DNA of 64,000 nt, from positions 471,089-535,088 of the forward strand of contig CAMAXE010000001.1 in the NCBI GenBank assembly GCA_945862145.1, given 5' to 3'. Below, in pieces: positions 1 through 10,947 of the stretch. The translations under genes were made by a program, and so were the position numbers. Within the stretch, counting starts at the first letter, position 1. Every line of letters starts with the position of its first letter. Source of the stretch: Klebsiella pneumoniae (GTDB lineage Bacteria; Pseudomonadota; Gammaproteobacteria; Pseudomonadales; UBA5518). The notes below the pieces were generated by a model. It searched no databases. It was not told the DNA's origin and saw nothing but the letters and a program-made list of their open reading frames with translations.

Positions 1-870
1 TTCGACTTTCTCGAACTGGTGCTGACGGATCATGCCGCGCTGGTCACGGCCATAGCTGCCAGCCTCGCTGCGGAAACACGGGGTCTGGCTCACCATGCGC
101 ACGGGAAGCGTACTGGCGTCTTCCAGAATCGCGTCTCGCGCAAGATTGGTGACCGGCACCTCCGCGGTGGGAATCAGGTAGTAGCCATCCTCGCCACCGA
201 GACGGAACAGGTCCTCGGCGAACTTGGGTAACTGCCCGGTGCCATAGGCCGATGCGGCATTGACGAGGTACGGAACATAAACCTCTTCGTAGCCGTGTTC
301 GCGGGTGTGAAGATCGAGCATGAACTGCGCCAGCGCCCGATGCAGACGCGCGAGTTCGCCACGCAGCACCACAAAACGCGCGCCGGTCAGTTTGACGGCG
401 CTGTCGAAATCCATCGCGGCACGGCGTTCGCCAAGAGCCACATGGTCGAGAGCTGTGAAGTCGAAAGCCCGCGGCTCACCCCAGCGCAGGATCTCGAGGT
501 TCTGGGTCTCGCCGTCACCATCGGGAACCTCGGGCGCAGGCGGATTTGGAATGGCCGCAAGAAAGGCATCCAGCGAGGCATGCAGTTCATCGTTCTGCCG
601 GGCAAGACGGTCGAGATCGGCGTTGATGCCAGCGATCTCGCGACCAGCCTGCGCCTTCGCTTGGTCGACGGAAACGCCCTCGCGCACCAGATCACCGATG
701 CGCTTGGAGGCCCGGTTCCTTGCCGCTTGCAGATCCTGGGTCTGCACATCGAGGCGCTTTCGCGACTCCTCGAGCTCGCGATAGCGCCCTACATCCAGCA
801 CGAAACGCTTGCGTGCGAGTTCCCGCGCACAGCCCTCGGCATCCGAGCGAAGCCACTTGACGTCGATCAT
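1..870 (-). CDS. serS: Seryl-tRNA synthetase, N-terminal 290 residues (runs off the window)
   Basis: Charges tRNA-Ser (and tRNA-Sec) with serine in the cytoplasm. The reading frame starts [13 protein letters not shown] and has the long N-terminal coiled-coil tRNA-binding arm (about residues 25-100, rich in Arg/Glu/Leu). It enters the class II catalytic core, ending near [12 protein letters not shown], which is the class II motif 2 region. The rest of the catalytic domain, including motif 3, lies outside the left edge. The start follows crcB by 13 bases on the same strand, so it is probably the last gene of the ftsK-lolA-rarA-crcB-serS run, as in Pseudomonas. The fragment is cut only by the window boundary and shows no frameshift. 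Confidence 0.95.
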   Translation of the reverse strand, partial: MIDVKWLRSDAEGCARELARKRFVLDVGRYRELEESRKRLDVQTQDLQAARNRASKRIGDLVREGVSVDQAKAQAGREIAGINADLDRLARQNDELHASLDAFLAAIPNPPAPEVPDGDGETQNLEILRWGEPRAFDFTALDHVALGERRAAMDFDSAVKLTGARFVVLRGELARLHRALAQFMLDLHTREHGYEEVYVPYLVNAASAYGTGQLPKFAEDLFRLGGEDGYYLIPTAEVPVTNLARDAILEDASTLPVRMVSQTPCFRSEAGSYGRDQRGMIRQHQFEKVE

Positions 871-883
871 CCTCGTGCCCTCC

Positions 884-1267
884 TCAGCCGCCCGACACCA
901 TCCGTGCGAGCCAGATTCCACCCCACGCCCCACCCGTGCAGAGCAATACGCTCAGCGCAACATAGGCAAAGGCCTCCACCCCAAGACCACTCTCGAGCAG
1001 CGTCACCGTTTCCAGAGAAAACGTGGAAAACGTCGTGAAAGCGCCGAGAAAACCCACCATCGCCACGCTGCGCCAGTCGGCATGCAGCACGCCGCGCTCA
1101 GCAATCAACACGTAGAGAACGCCGATGGCACAGGAACCCACTGCGTTGATGCCAAGGGTGGCAAGCGGAAAACGCGGCGCCCACAGGCCTTGCACCAGAT
1201 TCGATAACCCGAAGCGTGCGAGCGCACCGAGCGCACCGCCGAGCGCTACCAGCAGCATGCTCCGCAT
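884..1267 (-). CDS. crcB: Fluoride channel CrcB/FluC
   Basis: Small four-helix inner-membrane fluoride exporter that works as a dual-topology dimer. The 127-residue product shows the family's [13 protein letters not shown] start and the [15 protein letters not shown] stretch, which carries the pore phenylalanines and the TM3 break. Length is normal for the family. The ATG at 1267 shares one base with the rarA stop (TGATG), indicating translational coupling; a GTG one codon upstream would add one residue. No fluoride riboswitch lies directly upstream because the gene is inside an operon, so expression is probably set by the operon promoter. Confidence 0.93.
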   Translation of the reverse strand: MRSMLLVALGGALGALARFGLSNLVQGLWAPRFPLATLGINAVGSCAIGVLYVLIAERGVLHADWRSVAMVGFLGAFTTFSTFSLETVTLLESGLGVEAFAYVALSVLLCTGGAWGGIWLARMVSGG

Positions 1268-2613
1268 CACCGCGTGCCACCCCGCGGGTAGCGCTGGAGC
1301 GCACTGGCGGCATCACGCTCGCGCAGGCTCTGGAGCTTCTCAGCGATCTGTTTTTCCAGTCCGCGCGGGACCGGGTGGTAGTAACGGCGCGCGGCCAGTT
1401 CGGGCGGGAAATAATTCTCGCCCGCTGCGTGGCCCTCGGGCTCGTCGTGGGCATAGCGGTATTCGGCGCCATGACCCATGGACTTCGTGAACCCCGTCGA
1501 CGCATTGCGCAGATGCAGCGGCACCTCGAGGCTGGAGCCCGCCGCGACTTCTGCCCGTGCAGCTGAAAACGCAGCGTACACAGCGTTGCTCTTGGGTGCG
1601 CAGGCGAGATAAACGAGCGCCTGTGCGATGGCAAGCTCACCCTCGGGGCTGCCGAGACGGTCCTGGGTATCCCAGGCATCCAAGGCAATCGAGAGCGCGC
1701 GGGGATCGGCGTTGCCGATGTCCTCGGTTGCCATGCGCACGACGCGCCGGGCGATATAGAGGGGATCACATCCGCCATCGAGCATGCGTGCCAGCCAGTA
1801 AAGCGTGGCGTCGGGTGAACTGCCCCGCACCGCCTTGTGGAGCGCGCTGATTTGCTCGTGGAATATGTCGCCGCCCTTATCGAAACGCCGGGCATCGCCA
1901 CCGAAAAGTTCCGCCAGCACCCCCTCGTCGACCACGCCCTCGTGCGCCAGGTCTGCGGCCACCTCGAGCAGATTGAGTGAACGCCGCGCGTCGCCATCGG
2001 CAGCGCGCGCCAATCGCGCCAGCGAGTCCGCGTCGATGCGCAGCGCTCGCTCGCGAAGCATGACATCCGTCGCCAGCGCACGCTCGAGCACGCGCACGAT
2101 GGTCGCCTCGTCCATGGACCGCAGCTTGTATACCCGCGCGCGGGACAATAGCGCGCTGTTCAGTTCAAACGAAGGGTTCTCCGTGGTGGCACCTACGAAC
2201 ACCACGGTGCCGTCCTCAACGTAAGGCAAGAACGCGTCCTGCTGGCCCTTATTGAAACGATGCACTTCGTCGACGAACAGGATGCTCCGGCGTCCGCTCG
2301 CCCGGCGCTCGCACTGCGCAGCTTCTACTGCCGCACGGATATCTTTAACGCCTCCAAGCACCGCCGAGATCGACTGGAAGTGCGTGTCGGTGGTTTCGGC
2401 GAGAAGCCTGGCGAGCGAGGTCTTGCCGACCCCCGGCGGACCCCAGAGGATCATGGAGTGCAGAGCACCCGAGCGCACCGCGCGCCCGAGTGGCATGTCA
2501 ACGCCAAGGATGTGCTCCTGTCCGATGAAGTCCTCGATACTGCGCGGGCGCATGCGTGCCGCCAGCGGCACCCAGCTTGCACTGCCTCCCGGCTCAGTCA
2601 TCATGGATTTCAT
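1267..2613 (-). CDS. rarA: Replication-associated recombination protein RarA (MgsA)
   Basis: AAA+ ATPase of the RarA/WRNIP1 family that acts at stalled replication forks. In the 448-residue product, Walker A GPPGVGKTSLARL is near residue 58, Walker B ILFVDEVHRFNKGQQD near 115, and sensor 1 GATTENPSFELNSALLSR follows. The C-terminal half has the clamp-loader-like tetramerisation domain, including a conserved DGGCDPLYIARRVVRMA stretch. The chosen ATG has a strong GGAGG upstream; two further Met codons lie at residues 4 and 5. The first 20 bases overlap the end of lolA and the stop overlaps the crcB start, so the three genes are probably co-transcribed. Confidence 0.96.
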   Translation of the reverse strand: MKSMMTEPGGSASWVPLAARMRPRSIEDFIGQEHILGVDMPLGRAVRSGALHSMILWGPPGVGKTSLARLLAETTDTHFQSISAVLGGVKDIRAAVEAAQCERRASGRRSILFVDEVHRFNKGQQDAFLPYVEDGTVVFVGATTENPSFELNSALLSRARVYKLRSMDEATIVRVLERALATDVMLRERALRIDADSLARLARAADGDARRSLNLLEVAADLAHEGVVDEGVLAELFGGDARRFDKGGDIFHEQISALHKAVRGSSPDATLYWLARMLDGGCDPLYIARRVVRMATEDIGNADPRALSIALDAWDTQDRLGSPEGELAIAQALVYLACAPKSNAVYAAFSAARAEVAAGSSLEVPLHLRNASTGFTKSMGHGAEYRYAHDEPEGHAAGENYFPPELAARRYYHPVPRGLEKQIAEKLQSLRERDAASALQRYPRGGTR

Positions 2614-3217
2614 CGACCCCCTCCGGGGTCACGAAGCGGAAGCGTTCGACCGCGATCGCATCAGGAACGCGCACGGCACTGAAGGACACTTCGGTGCGCT
2701 GCCCCAGACCGTCGGTGATCTCGAGGCGCTCGAGCAGGCCGGCACGGAACTGCAGCGCCAGCCGCGAGAACGGACTCCCGTCATCATGCGGCAACAACTC
2801 GAAACGCTCAGCCCCGGCGTCATCGCCCGAAGCACTGATCGAATACAGTTTCTCTACGGCGTCGATCTCGCCGGCCAACAGCATCGACGGGATCTGGTCT
2901 GCGCGCTGGTCCAGCGGTCTGGACACCACCTGGGCAAGGTCGGGATCATACTGCCAGACCGTGGTGCCATCGGACACGACAAGCTGCGCGAAGGGGGGAT
3001 CGGTTTCCCAGCGAAACCGGCCCGGATGCGCGAGAAGTACGCGGCCGCCGGACCCTTGCAGCAACGTCCCCTTCTCATCTTTCAATTGCTGGTTGAATAC
3101 CGCCTCGATACGTCGCATGCCGGCGAGCAATTCACCGAGGCGAGCCGTGTGAACGTCCGCGGCGCGCGCGCACAGGCACAGTACAGACAGCACGCAGACA
3201 GCGAAAATACGCGACAC
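2594..3217 (-). CDS. lolA: Outer-membrane lipoprotein carrier LolA
   Basis: Periplasmic chaperone that takes lipoproteins from LolCDE and hands them to LolB at the outer membrane. The 207-residue product starts at a GTG with AAGGTG upstream. It has a hydrophobic signal peptide (residues 1-20, cleavage likely after ARA) followed by the LolA fold: F(N/D)Q near residue 40, repeated beta-strands and a GRFRWETDPPFAQLVVSDG stretch typical of the family. It lies 21 bases downstream of ftsK and overlaps rarA, the same order as in Pseudomonas. The cysteines before the cleavage site are in the signal peptide and do not form a lipobox. Confidence 0.94.
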   Translation of the reverse strand: MSRIFAVCVLSVLCLCARAADVHTARLGELLAGMRRIEAVFNQQLKDEKGTLLQGSGGRVLLAHPGRFRWETDPPFAQLVVSDGTTVWQYDPDLAQVVSRPLDQRADQIPSMLLAGEIDAVEKLYSISASGDDAGAERFELLPHDDGSPFSRLALQFRAGLLERLEITDGLGQRTEVSFSAVRVPDAIAVERFRFVTPEGVDEIHDD

Positions 3218-3238
3218 GGCAGCACCTTCTGGGGGACC

Positions 3239-5647
3239 TCAACCGGAGGGCGGAGGTGGTGCCAGGACCTCGCGGCCGCCGTTGCTGTTCATGGCAGTGA
3301 CGACGCCGGCGGCCTCCATGGCCTCGATCATCCGGGCGGCGCGATTGTAGCCGATGCGCAGTTTACGCTGCACGGCGGAAATGGAGGCCTTGCGGCTCTC
3401 AGTGACGAATCGCACGGCCTCGTCATAGAGTCCGTCGCTCTCGGGATCGTCTTCGCCAGCGCTCTCACCAGGGAACAGCGCCCCCGACGAACTGCTGCCC
3501 GCCTCGAGAATGCCAGGGAGGTAATTGGGTCCGTTGCTCTGCTGGCGCAGTTCGGCCACGACCCGATGCACTTCGGCATCGGAGACGAAGGCGCCGTGGA
3601 CCCGGATGGGGACGCCGCTGCCAGGCGGCAGATACAGCATGTCGCCATGGCCCAACAACTGCTCCGCACCGCCCTGATCGAGGATGGTGCGGGAATCGAT
3701 CTTCGAGGACACCTGAAACGCCATGCGGGTCGGGATATTGGCCTTGATCAGGCCCGTGATGACATCGACCGAGGGTCGCTGGGTCGCAAGGATCAGGTGA
3801 ATCCCCGCGGCGCGGGCCTTCTGCGCGATGCGCGCAATCAATTCCTCCACCTTCTTGCCGACGACCATCATCATGTCGGCAAATTCGTCGATGACGACTA
3901 CGATCGCCGGCAGCGGTTCTAGCGTCGGGGCGATCTGCTCGTCCTCGGGGACGAATACCGTAGGCTCAGGCTTCCAGAAAGGATCGAAGATCGGCGTTCC
4001 GGCGTCCTTGGCATCGCTGATCTTGCGGTTGAACCCGGCCAGGTTGCGCACGCCCATCGCAGCCATGAGCTTGTAGCGCCGCTCCATCTCGGCCACGCAC
4101 CAGCGCAGGCCGTTGGCGGCATCCTTCATGTCCGTGATAACAGGTGTAAGGAGGTGGGGGATCCCCTCGTAAACCGAGAGTTCAAGCATCTTCGGATCCA
4201 CCAAAATGAGGCGCACATCCTCGGCGGTGGATTTGTAGAGCAGGCTGAGCAGCATTGCATTGACGCCCACTGACTTGCCAGAGCCCGTGGTTCCGGCGAC
4301 GAGGAGATGCGGCATGCGCGCGAGATCAACGACCATCGGTTCGCCCGAGATGTCGTAGCCCAGGGCCAGCGAGAGCGGCGACTTTGCCGCCTCGTAGGCG
4401 CGCGAAGCCAGTACATCACCCAGCAATACGGTTTCGCGGTTTTCGTTGGGGATCTCGATACCCACCACGGACTTGCCGGGTATGACCTCGACCACCCGCA
4501 CGCTGATCACCGCGAGCGAGCGCGCGAGATCCTTTACGAGGTTGCTGATCCGGCTCACCTTCACGCCCGCGGCAGGCTGGATTTCGAAGCGCGTGATGAC
4601 CGGTCCCGGAAGCACCGAGACGACCTTCGCTTCGATGCCGAAATCGGCAAGCTTCAGCTCCAGCAGCCGCGACAAGCCCTCGAGGGCGTCGGCTGAATAG
4701 CCGCGGCGCAGGGATTTATCTGCCATATCGAGCAGCGCGAGCGGCGGCAGGCCGCCGGCACCTGCGGGCGGCGTGAAGAGAGCACCCTGCTTCTCCCGCA
4801 ACACCCGCTCGCTCGGTTCCTTGGCCCGCGTGGCAACAACGCGGATCACCGCCTCCTGCGGCGCGGGATCCCCCTGCTCGGTCCGGGATTCGTCCAGCTG
4901 CGGTTCGCGACGCGCACGCGACTTGCGATCGGTATCGGAGCCGTTCGCGAAGCGCTTTGCCGCCGGCGCCGCGGGATCCGGCATGGCGATACGGGAATTC
5001 CTGTAGTTCGCGAGGCCCTCGAGCAACCGTACCCGCGACCATGCAAGCAAGCGCAGCGTCAGTTGCCCGGTCCGCTCCGCGAGCCACACCCAGGACAGAT
5101 CCGTGAAAATCGTGAGGCCGAACAGCATCAGCGACACCAGCAACAACTCGCTACCCGCAAGCCCGAACGCACTCTGGCACACCGATCCGAGGGTCTCCCC
5201 CAACATGCCGCCTATACCGAAGGGCAGCAATGATCCCTCGCTTCCCTTAATTGCAAGGATGCCTGTGCCGGCCATCACCACCAGCACACAACCCACGCCG
5301 CGGATAGAGAGGATCAACCAATCGAGCTCGAAGGGCTCCTCCCGTTCACGCAACAGCACCCAAGCGCGGTATGCAAGCAGGATGGGCAACAGGTAGGAGA
5401 CATACCCGAAGAGTGAGAGCAGCACGTCGGCCACCCAGGCGCCGGTGTCGCCACCGGCATTGAGGATCGCCGCGCCCGTGCCGGTGGAAGACCAACCAGG
5501 ATCGCTCACGCTATACGTGCTGATCGCCAGCAACAGGTAACCCGCCAGCGCGAGCACGCCGATGACGAACCCCTCGCGCATGCCATGCTGCAAGGACGAG
5601 GGTCCGCTCCGGGCCTGTATTGCTGACGCGCCTCGCGTTCTAGCCAC
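3239..5647 (-). CDS. ftsK: DNA translocase FtsK
   Basis: Septal DNA pump that clears chromosome dimers and activates XerCD at dif. About 802 residues: several N-terminal membrane helices (roughly residues 25-190), a short basic/acidic linker, the beta/alpha motor with Walker [16 protein letters not shown] near residue 450, Walker [13 protein letters not shown] and [14 protein letters not shown]-terminal winged-helix gamma domain follows ([18 protein letters not shown]) for KOPS reading. Length is that of the short-linker Pseudomonas type. I prefer the GTG at 5647 because GGAGCAGG precedes it; an in-frame GTG at 5695 would add 16 residues but has no ribosome site. It is divergent from trxB. 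Confidence 0.95.
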   Translation of the reverse strand: MARTRGASAIQARSGPSSLQHGMREGFVIGVLALAGYLLLAISTYSVSDPGWSSTGTGAAILNAGGDTGAWVADVLLSLFGYVSYLLPILLAYRAWVLLREREEPFELDWLILSIRGVGCVLVVMAGTGILAIKGSEGSLLPFGIGGMLGETLGSVCQSAFGLAGSELLLVSLMLFGLTIFTDLSWVWLAERTGQLTLRLLAWSRVRLLEGLANYRNSRIAMPDPAAPAAKRFANGSDTDRKSRARREPQLDESRTEQGDPAPQEAVIRVVATRAKEPSERVLREKQGALFTPPAGAGGLPPLALLDMADKSLRRGYSADALEGLSRLLELKLADFGIEAKVVSVLPGPVITRFEIQPAAGVKVSRISNLVKDLARSLAVISVRVVEVIPGKSVVGIEIPNENRETVLLGDVLASRAYEAAKSPLSLALGYDISGEPMVVDLARMPHLLVAGTTGSGKSVGVNAMLLSLLYKSTAEDVRLILVDPKMLELSVYEGIPHLLTPVITDMKDAANGLRWCVAEMERRYKLMAAMGVRNLAGFNRKISDAKDAGTPIFDPFWKPEPTVFVPEDEQIAPTLEPLPAIVVVIDEFADMMMVVGKKVEELIARIAQKARAAGIHLILATQRPSVDVITGLIKANIPTRMAFQVSSKIDSRTILDQGGAEQLLGHGDMLYLPPGSGVPIRVHGAFVSDAEVHRVVAELRQQSNGPNYLPGILEAGSSSSGALFPGESAGEDDPESDGLYDEAVRFVTESRKASISAVQRKLRIGYNRAARMIEAMEAAGVVTAMNSNGGREVLAPPPPSG

Positions 5648-5772
5648 GCCGTCCTGCTCCAATGAAGTGATTACCGTATACTTCCGCTCGCCCACCGGGG
5701 CCGGCGCCTGGCAAAAGTATAGGTGCTATTGCAGCTTCTGCCCGGGTACAACATAAACCCCCAACCCATTGA

Positions 5773-6741
<969 letters not shown>

Positions 6742-6757
6742 TGCTCACCCCGTCGGG

Positions 6758-7483
6758 ATGAGCAGGCTTACGCGGCTCGGAGCGGACCCGGAAGTCTTTC
6801 CGCCGCTGGAAGCGGCCCTGCGAGAACCCGAGGGCCTGATCGCTGTGGGCGGGGACCTTAGCCAGGCGCGGCTGCTCGCCGCGTATCGACAGGGCATGTT
6901 CCCCTGGTTCGAGGAGCCCGATCCCATTTTGTGGTGGACGCCCGATCCGCGAGCGGTGATCTTTCCCGCAGAACTGCACCTGTCGCGGAGTCTGCGCAAG
7001 CGACTGCGGCAGGCACCGTTCCGGATAAGCGCCGACACCGCCTTCGCATCAGTGATGGCCGGTTGCGCCCAACAGCGGCCCGAAAGCACCGGCACGTGGA
7101 TCGGGCGGGGAATGCAGATCGCCTACACGGGACTGCACCAAGCCGGATACGCGCATTCGGTGGAGGCCTGGGAAGGCGATCTGCTGGTCGGGGGGCTCTA
7201 CGGGGTAGCGATCGGCAAGGTTTTTTTCGGGGAATCGATGTTCGCGCTCGCAGCGGATGCCTCGAAAATAGCCTTCGCGCACCTCGCCGTGCAACTGCGC
7301 GAATGGAGCTACGCCCTGATCGATTGTCAGCAGGACACGGCCCATATGCAGCGCTTCGGATCGCGCTGCATTGCCCGCGCGGAGTTTCGCGATATATTAG
7401 CGACCCATACGGGTTTGCCGGGCGTGCCTTCGCCGTGGCACATACAGCGAGGCGCCGACGACGAGGCATGGGCAATCCGGTAA
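6758..7483 (+). CDS. aat: Leucyl/phenylalanyl-tRNA--protein transferase
   Basis: Adds Leu or Phe from aminoacyl-tRNA to proteins with N-terminal Lys/Arg, marking them for ClpS-ClpAP. The 241-residue product has the family blocks YRQGMFPWFEEPDPILWWTPDPRA (shown here in two parts: YRQGMFPWF and PILWWTPDPRAV), GLHQAGYAHSVEAW, GGLYGVAIGKVFFGESMF and the C-terminal LIDCQQDTAHMQRFGS. ATG at 6758 fits the usual family start. Its last 16 bases overlap the start of bpt, so the two transferases of the N-degron pathway are translationally linked. Confidence 0.95.
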   Translation: MSRLTRLGADPEVFPPLEAALREPEGLIAVGGDLSQARLLAAYRQGMFPWFEEPDPILWWTPDPRAVIFPAELHLSRSLRKRLRQAPFRISADTAFASVMAGCAQQRPESTGTWIGRGMQIAYTGLHQAGYAHSVEAWEGDLLVGGLYGVAIGKVFFGESMFALAADASKIAFAHLAVQLREWSYALIDCQQDTAHMQRFGSRCIARAEFRDILATHTGLPGVPSPWHIQRGADDEAWAIR

Positions 7484-8187
7484 GCTTGCTGGCGAACGTT
7501 CGCGTATTCGCCACGTACCCCCATAACTGCAGTTACCTGCCGGGCGAACAGGCCACCACGCTGTTTGTGGATCCGAGCACGCCCATCGATGCCCGAATCT
7601 ACAGCCAACTTTCCTATATAGGCTTCAGGCGCAGCGGCCCTCACCTCTACCGGCCACATTGCGCCGCGTGCAACGCTTGCGTCCCGGCCCGGGTACCAGT
7701 GACGGACTTCACGGCGAGCCGCGGCCAGCGACGCATCCTCTCCCGCAACCGCGACCTGCAGATCGAGGTGGTCGAGAGCATTTCCTTTGACGAGCACTTC
7801 GAGCTCTACAGTCGCTATATCTGCGCCCGCCATCGCGATGGCGACATGTATCCACCGGATCGCGAGCAGTTCAACTCCTTCCTGACGCGCGAGTGGGGCA
7901 GCACCAGCTTCGTGGAGTTCCGTCACGAGCAACGACTGCTGGCCTTGGCGGTGCTCGACAGGCTCGAGAACGGGATATCGGCGATCTATACCTTCTACGA
8001 TCCGGATGTGGCGACGCGCAGCCTCGGCAGCTTCGTGATCCTCTGGCAGATTGCCCTTGCGCGCGAACTCGGACTTCCGGCGGTCTACCTGGGATACTGG
8101 ATCCGCAACTGCCGGAAGATGAACTACAAGACCCGTTTCCGGCCCATTGAACTCCTTACCAACGGCCACTGGGTCCGCGTGGACTGA
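7468..8187 (+). CDS. bpt: Aspartate/glutamate leucyltransferase (Bpt, ATE family)
   Basis: Transfers Leu from leucyl-tRNA to proteins with N-terminal Asp/Glu (bacterial ATE-type N-degron enzyme). The 239-residue product has the N-terminal Cys-rich block (TYPHNCSYLPGEQATTLFVD, then YRPHCAACNACVPARVPV) followed by the GNAT-like C-terminal domain with SLGSFVILWQI and YLGYWIRNCRKMNYKTRFRP, both diagnostic. The ATG at 7468 lies inside the end of aat. With aat upstream and clpA/clpS just beyond infA, the locus groups substrate tagging with the protease that reads the tag. Confidence 0.95.
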   Translation: MGNPVSLLANVRVFATYPHNCSYLPGEQATTLFVDPSTPIDARIYSQLSYIGFRRSGPHLYRPHCAACNACVPARVPVTDFTASRGQRRILSRNRDLQIEVVESISFDEHFELYSRYICARHRDGDMYPPDREQFNSFLTREWGSTSFVEFRHEQRLLALAVLDRLENGISAIYTFYDPDVATRSLGSFVILWQIALARELGLPAVYLGYWIRNCRKMNYKTRFRPIELLTNGHWVRVD

Positions 8188-8267
8188 GAAGCGGCAATCT
8201 TGCCCTTCTATAGTTGCAACCGATAGGTCAGAATCCGGCCCGCCCTAAATAGCAAGAGTGAGGCCGG

Positions 8268-8486
8268 ATGGCGAAGGAAGATGTACTCGAGATGGATGGC
8301 GAGGTGGTTGACACCCTGCCCAACACGACGTTCAAGGTTCGCCTCGAGAACGGCCATGTTGTCATCGCACATATCAGCGGCAAGATGCGCAAGCACTACA
8401 TCCGTATCTTGACGGGGGACAAGGTCAAGGTAGAGCTGACACCCTACGATCTCAGCAAGGGTCGTATCACTTTCCGCGAGCGTTGA
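8268..8486 (+). CDS. infA: Translation initiation factor IF-1
   Basis: 72-residue S1/OB-fold protein binding the ribosomal A site during initiation. The sequence [19 protein letters not shown] continues through [25 protein letters not shown] to [14 protein letters not shown], a near-canonical IF-1. GTGAGG lies just upstream of the ATG. It stands alone as a short transcription unit between bpt and the terminator that follows it; an 80-base gap precedes it and probably holds its promoter, though I see no good -10/-35 pair there. The IF-1 position beside clpA is conserved in Pseudomonas. Confidence 0.97.
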   Translation: MAKEDVLEMDGEVVDTLPNTTFKVRLENGHVVIAHISGKMRKHYIRILTGDKVKVELTPYDLSKGRITFRER

Positions 8487-8488
8487 TA

Positions 8489-8516
8489 CGAAAAAAAGGG
8501 CAAGCCCCCTTTTTCG
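8489..8516. terminator. Rho-independent terminator, bidirectional, between infA and clpA
   Basis: CGAAAAAAAGGG is followed by a short CAAGC loop and CCCCTTTTTCG. The stem pairs A-run with T-run and GGG with CCC, so a U-tract follows the GC stem on either strand. It starts two bases after the infA stop and lies about 70 bases past the clpA stop on the other strand, so it can serve both convergent genes. Confidence 0.82.
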
Positions 8517-8586
8517 ATGTGACTCCCCTGCCGCCTGCGCGGCACCCCCGGACAGTCACTTTTCCTGAGGCCTCCGGACCAACTCT

Positions 8587-10860
8587 TTACTCGGCCGCCT
8601 CTGCGCTCACGACCAACTCGCCCTCCTCCACGCTGATCCTGACAACGCCAGGCCGCTTTTCGAGTGCGCCGAACAGAAGGATCTCCGCCAGCGGCTTCTT
8701 GATGTGCTCCTGGATCACCCGAGCCATGGGCCGGGCGCCCATCCGCTCGTCATAGCCACGCTCAACCAGCCAGTCGCAGGCCTCGTCGTCGATCTCGATC
8801 GTGACTTTGCGCTCGGCTACCTGAGCCTCGAGTTCGGCCATGAATTTGGTCACCACCCGACGCACAACCTCTTTGCCAAGCGCGCCGAACTGGATAATCG
8901 AATCCAGACGGTTGCGGAATTCAGGCGTGAACATGCGTTTGACGGCCTCGAGGCCATCAGTGCTCTGGTCTTGCTCAACGAAGCCGATCGAGGCGCGATT
9001 CATCTGCTCGGCACCCGCATTGGTGGTCATGACCAGCACCGTATTGCGGAAATCCGCCTTGCGCCCGTTGTTGTCGGTCAGGGTGCCATGGTCCATCACC
9101 TGCAAAAGCAGGTTGAACACCTCGGGGTGAGCCTTCTCGACTTCATCGAGCAGCAGAACGCTGTGCGGATGCTTGGTGACTGCATCGGTGAGCAGTCCAC
9201 CCTGATCGAAGCCCACGTAGCCCGGCGGAGCACCGATAAGGCGCGACACCGTATGGCGCTCCATATACTCGGACATGTCGAAACGGATGAGCTCCAGACC
9301 CAGCGTTTTGGCGAGCTGGCGACTCGCTTCGGTCTTGCCAACACCCGTCGGGCCGGCAAACAGAAAACAGCCAATGGGCTTCTCGGGATTCTTGAGCCCG
9401 GCGCGCGACAGCTTTACCGCTGTGGCAAGCGCAGTCATGGCAGCGTCCTGACCGAATACTCCCTGCTTGAGGTCGTCTTCGAGTGTGCGCAGCGATTCCT
9501 TGTCAGAGGCAGAGACGTTACGCGGCGGTATGCGGGCAATCTTCGCGACGATCTCCTCCATCTCCTTCGGCCCGAGCAGCTTCTTCCGGCGTGACTCCGA
9601 CTGCAGGCGCTGATAGGCACCGGCCTCGTCGATGACATCGATGGCCTTGTCGGGCAGGAAGCGATCGGTGATGTAGCGCGCGGACAACTCCGCTGCGGTC
9701 TTCAGCGCTGCGGTGCTGTAGCGCAGACCGTAGTGCTCCTCGAAGCGCGGGCGCAGGCCCTTAAGGATCTCGAAGGTCTCGGCCACGCTGGGCTCGTTCA
9801 CGTCTACTTTCTGGAAACGGCGACTAAGCGCACGATCCTTGTCAAAGATTCCGCGGAACTCCTGGAATGTCGTGGAACCGATGCAACGGATGTCTCCGGA
9901 GCTGAGCAAGGGCTTCAACAGGTTGGAGGCATCCATCACGCCACCGGAGGCGGCGCCCGCCCCGATGATGGTGTGTATCTCGTCGATGAAAAGGACTGCG
10001 TGCTTCTTTTTCTTCAGCTCGGCAAGCAGCCCCTTGAAACGTTTCTCGAAATCGCCCCGATACTTGGTGCCCGCAAGCAGCGCGCCCAGATCAAGCGAGT
10101 AAATAACACTGGAGCGCAAAACCTCCGGCACCTCGCCGTCGACGATGCGCTTGGCGAGACCCTCGGCGATCGCGGTCTTGCCGACGCCCGACTCACCGAC
10201 CAGCAGTGGGTTGTTCTTGCGCCGGCGCACGAGGATCTGCGCTACGCGCTCAAGTTCTATCGCGCGGCCGACCAGCGGGTCAATGCGGCCGGCACGGGCT
10301 TCGTCGTTCAGGTTGGTAGCAAAACTCTGCAGCGGGCTCGCTTCGGCCTCGGCGCCGGGCTGCGCTTGCTGCTCGTCATCCGCACCGCCCTCCGCAGCGC
10401 TGCCGTCAGGCCGTGGACTGTCGCCGACCTTGGAGATCCCGTGTGTGATGAAATTCACCACATCGATGCGGGCAATATTCTGTTTCTTCAGCAAGAACAC
10501 CGCCTGGCTTTCCTGCTCGCTGAACAGCGCCACCAAAACGTTGGCGCCACTCACCTCGGTCTTGCCTGAGGACTGCACATGAAACACCGCTCGCTGGAGT
10601 ACGCGCTGAAAACCGAGAGTAGGCTCGGTCTCGCGCCCGATCTCGGCATCGGGAATCACCGGCGTGGTGGTCTCGACGAACTCGCTGAGTTCACGGGTCA
10701 GGCCCGGAATATCCGCGCCGCAGGCACGCAGCACGCGTGTCGCGGCCTCGTTTTCCAGCAAGGCAAGAAGCAGGTGCTCAACGGTCATGTACTCATGACG
10801 GCGCGAGCGCGCCTGTTTGAACGCGCTGTTGAGATTGAACTCGAGGTCCTTGCTCAGCAT
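8587..10860 (-). CDS. clpA: ATP-dependent Clp protease ATP-binding subunit ClpA
   Basis: Hsp100 unfoldase that feeds substrates to ClpP; with ClpS it degrades N-degron proteins. The 757-residue product has the Clp_N repeat domain (residues 1-140, MLSKDLEFNLNSAFKQAR...), D1 Walker A GESGVGKTAIAEGLA (about residue 221) with FIDEIHTIIGAGAASGG, and D2 Walker A GPTGVGKTEASRQLA (about 505). It also has VLLLDEVEKAHPEVFNLLLQ and an arginine-rich GARPMARVIQEHIKKPLAE end. Length matches ClpA and there is no ClpB middle domain. It is downstream of clpS by 87 bases with AGGAG before the ATG. Confidence 0.96.
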   Translation of the reverse strand: MLSKDLEFNLNSAFKQARSRRHEYMTVEHLLLALLENEAATRVLRACGADIPGLTRELSEFVETTTPVIPDAEIGRETEPTLGFQRVLQRAVFHVQSSGKTEVSGANVLVALFSEQESQAVFLLKKQNIARIDVVNFITHGISKVGDSPRPDGSAAEGGADDEQQAQPGAEAEASPLQSFATNLNDEARAGRIDPLVGRAIELERVAQILVRRRKNNPLLVGESGVGKTAIAEGLAKRIVDGEVPEVLRSSVIYSLDLGALLAGTKYRGDFEKRFKGLLAELKKKKHAVLFIDEIHTIIGAGAASGGVMDASNLLKPLLSSGDIRCIGSTTFQEFRGIFDKDRALSRRFQKVDVNEPSVAETFEILKGLRPRFEEHYGLRYSTAALKTAAELSARYITDRFLPDKAIDVIDEAGAYQRLQSESRRKKLLGPKEMEEIVAKIARIPPRNVSASDKESLRTLEDDLKQGVFGQDAAMTALATAVKLSRAGLKNPEKPIGCFLFAGPTGVGKTEASRQLAKTLGLELIRFDMSEYMERHTVSRLIGAPPGYVGFDQGGLLTDAVTKHPHSVLLLDEVEKAHPEVFNLLLQVMDHGTLTDNNGRKADFRNTVLVMTTNAGAEQMNRASIGFVEQDQSTDGLEAVKRMFTPEFRNRLDSIIQFGALGKEVVRRVVTKFMAELEAQVAERKVTIEIDDEACDWLVERGYDERMGARPMARVIQEHIKKPLAEILLFGALEKRPGVVRISVEEGELVVSAEAAE

Positions 10861-10947
10861 TGGGGATCTCCTACTCTGGGGGCTTGCCCCGACAACATGA
10901 CTCCATACAACCGGCGAACCGCCGCCGACACGCAGGCGCGACTGGCC

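Noticed and set aside
884..1267. Fluoride riboswitch for crcB
   Set aside because: crcB overlaps rarA, so there is no leader, and no riboswitch core was seen.
2252..3922. 556-residue plus-strand open frame
   Set aside because: Antisense to rarA, lolA and ftsK, all strongly supported.
8517..8586. tRNA gene between infA and clpA, where Pseudomonas carries one
   Set aside because: No cloverleaf or T-loop sequence could be found; the gap is only 70 bases after the terminator.
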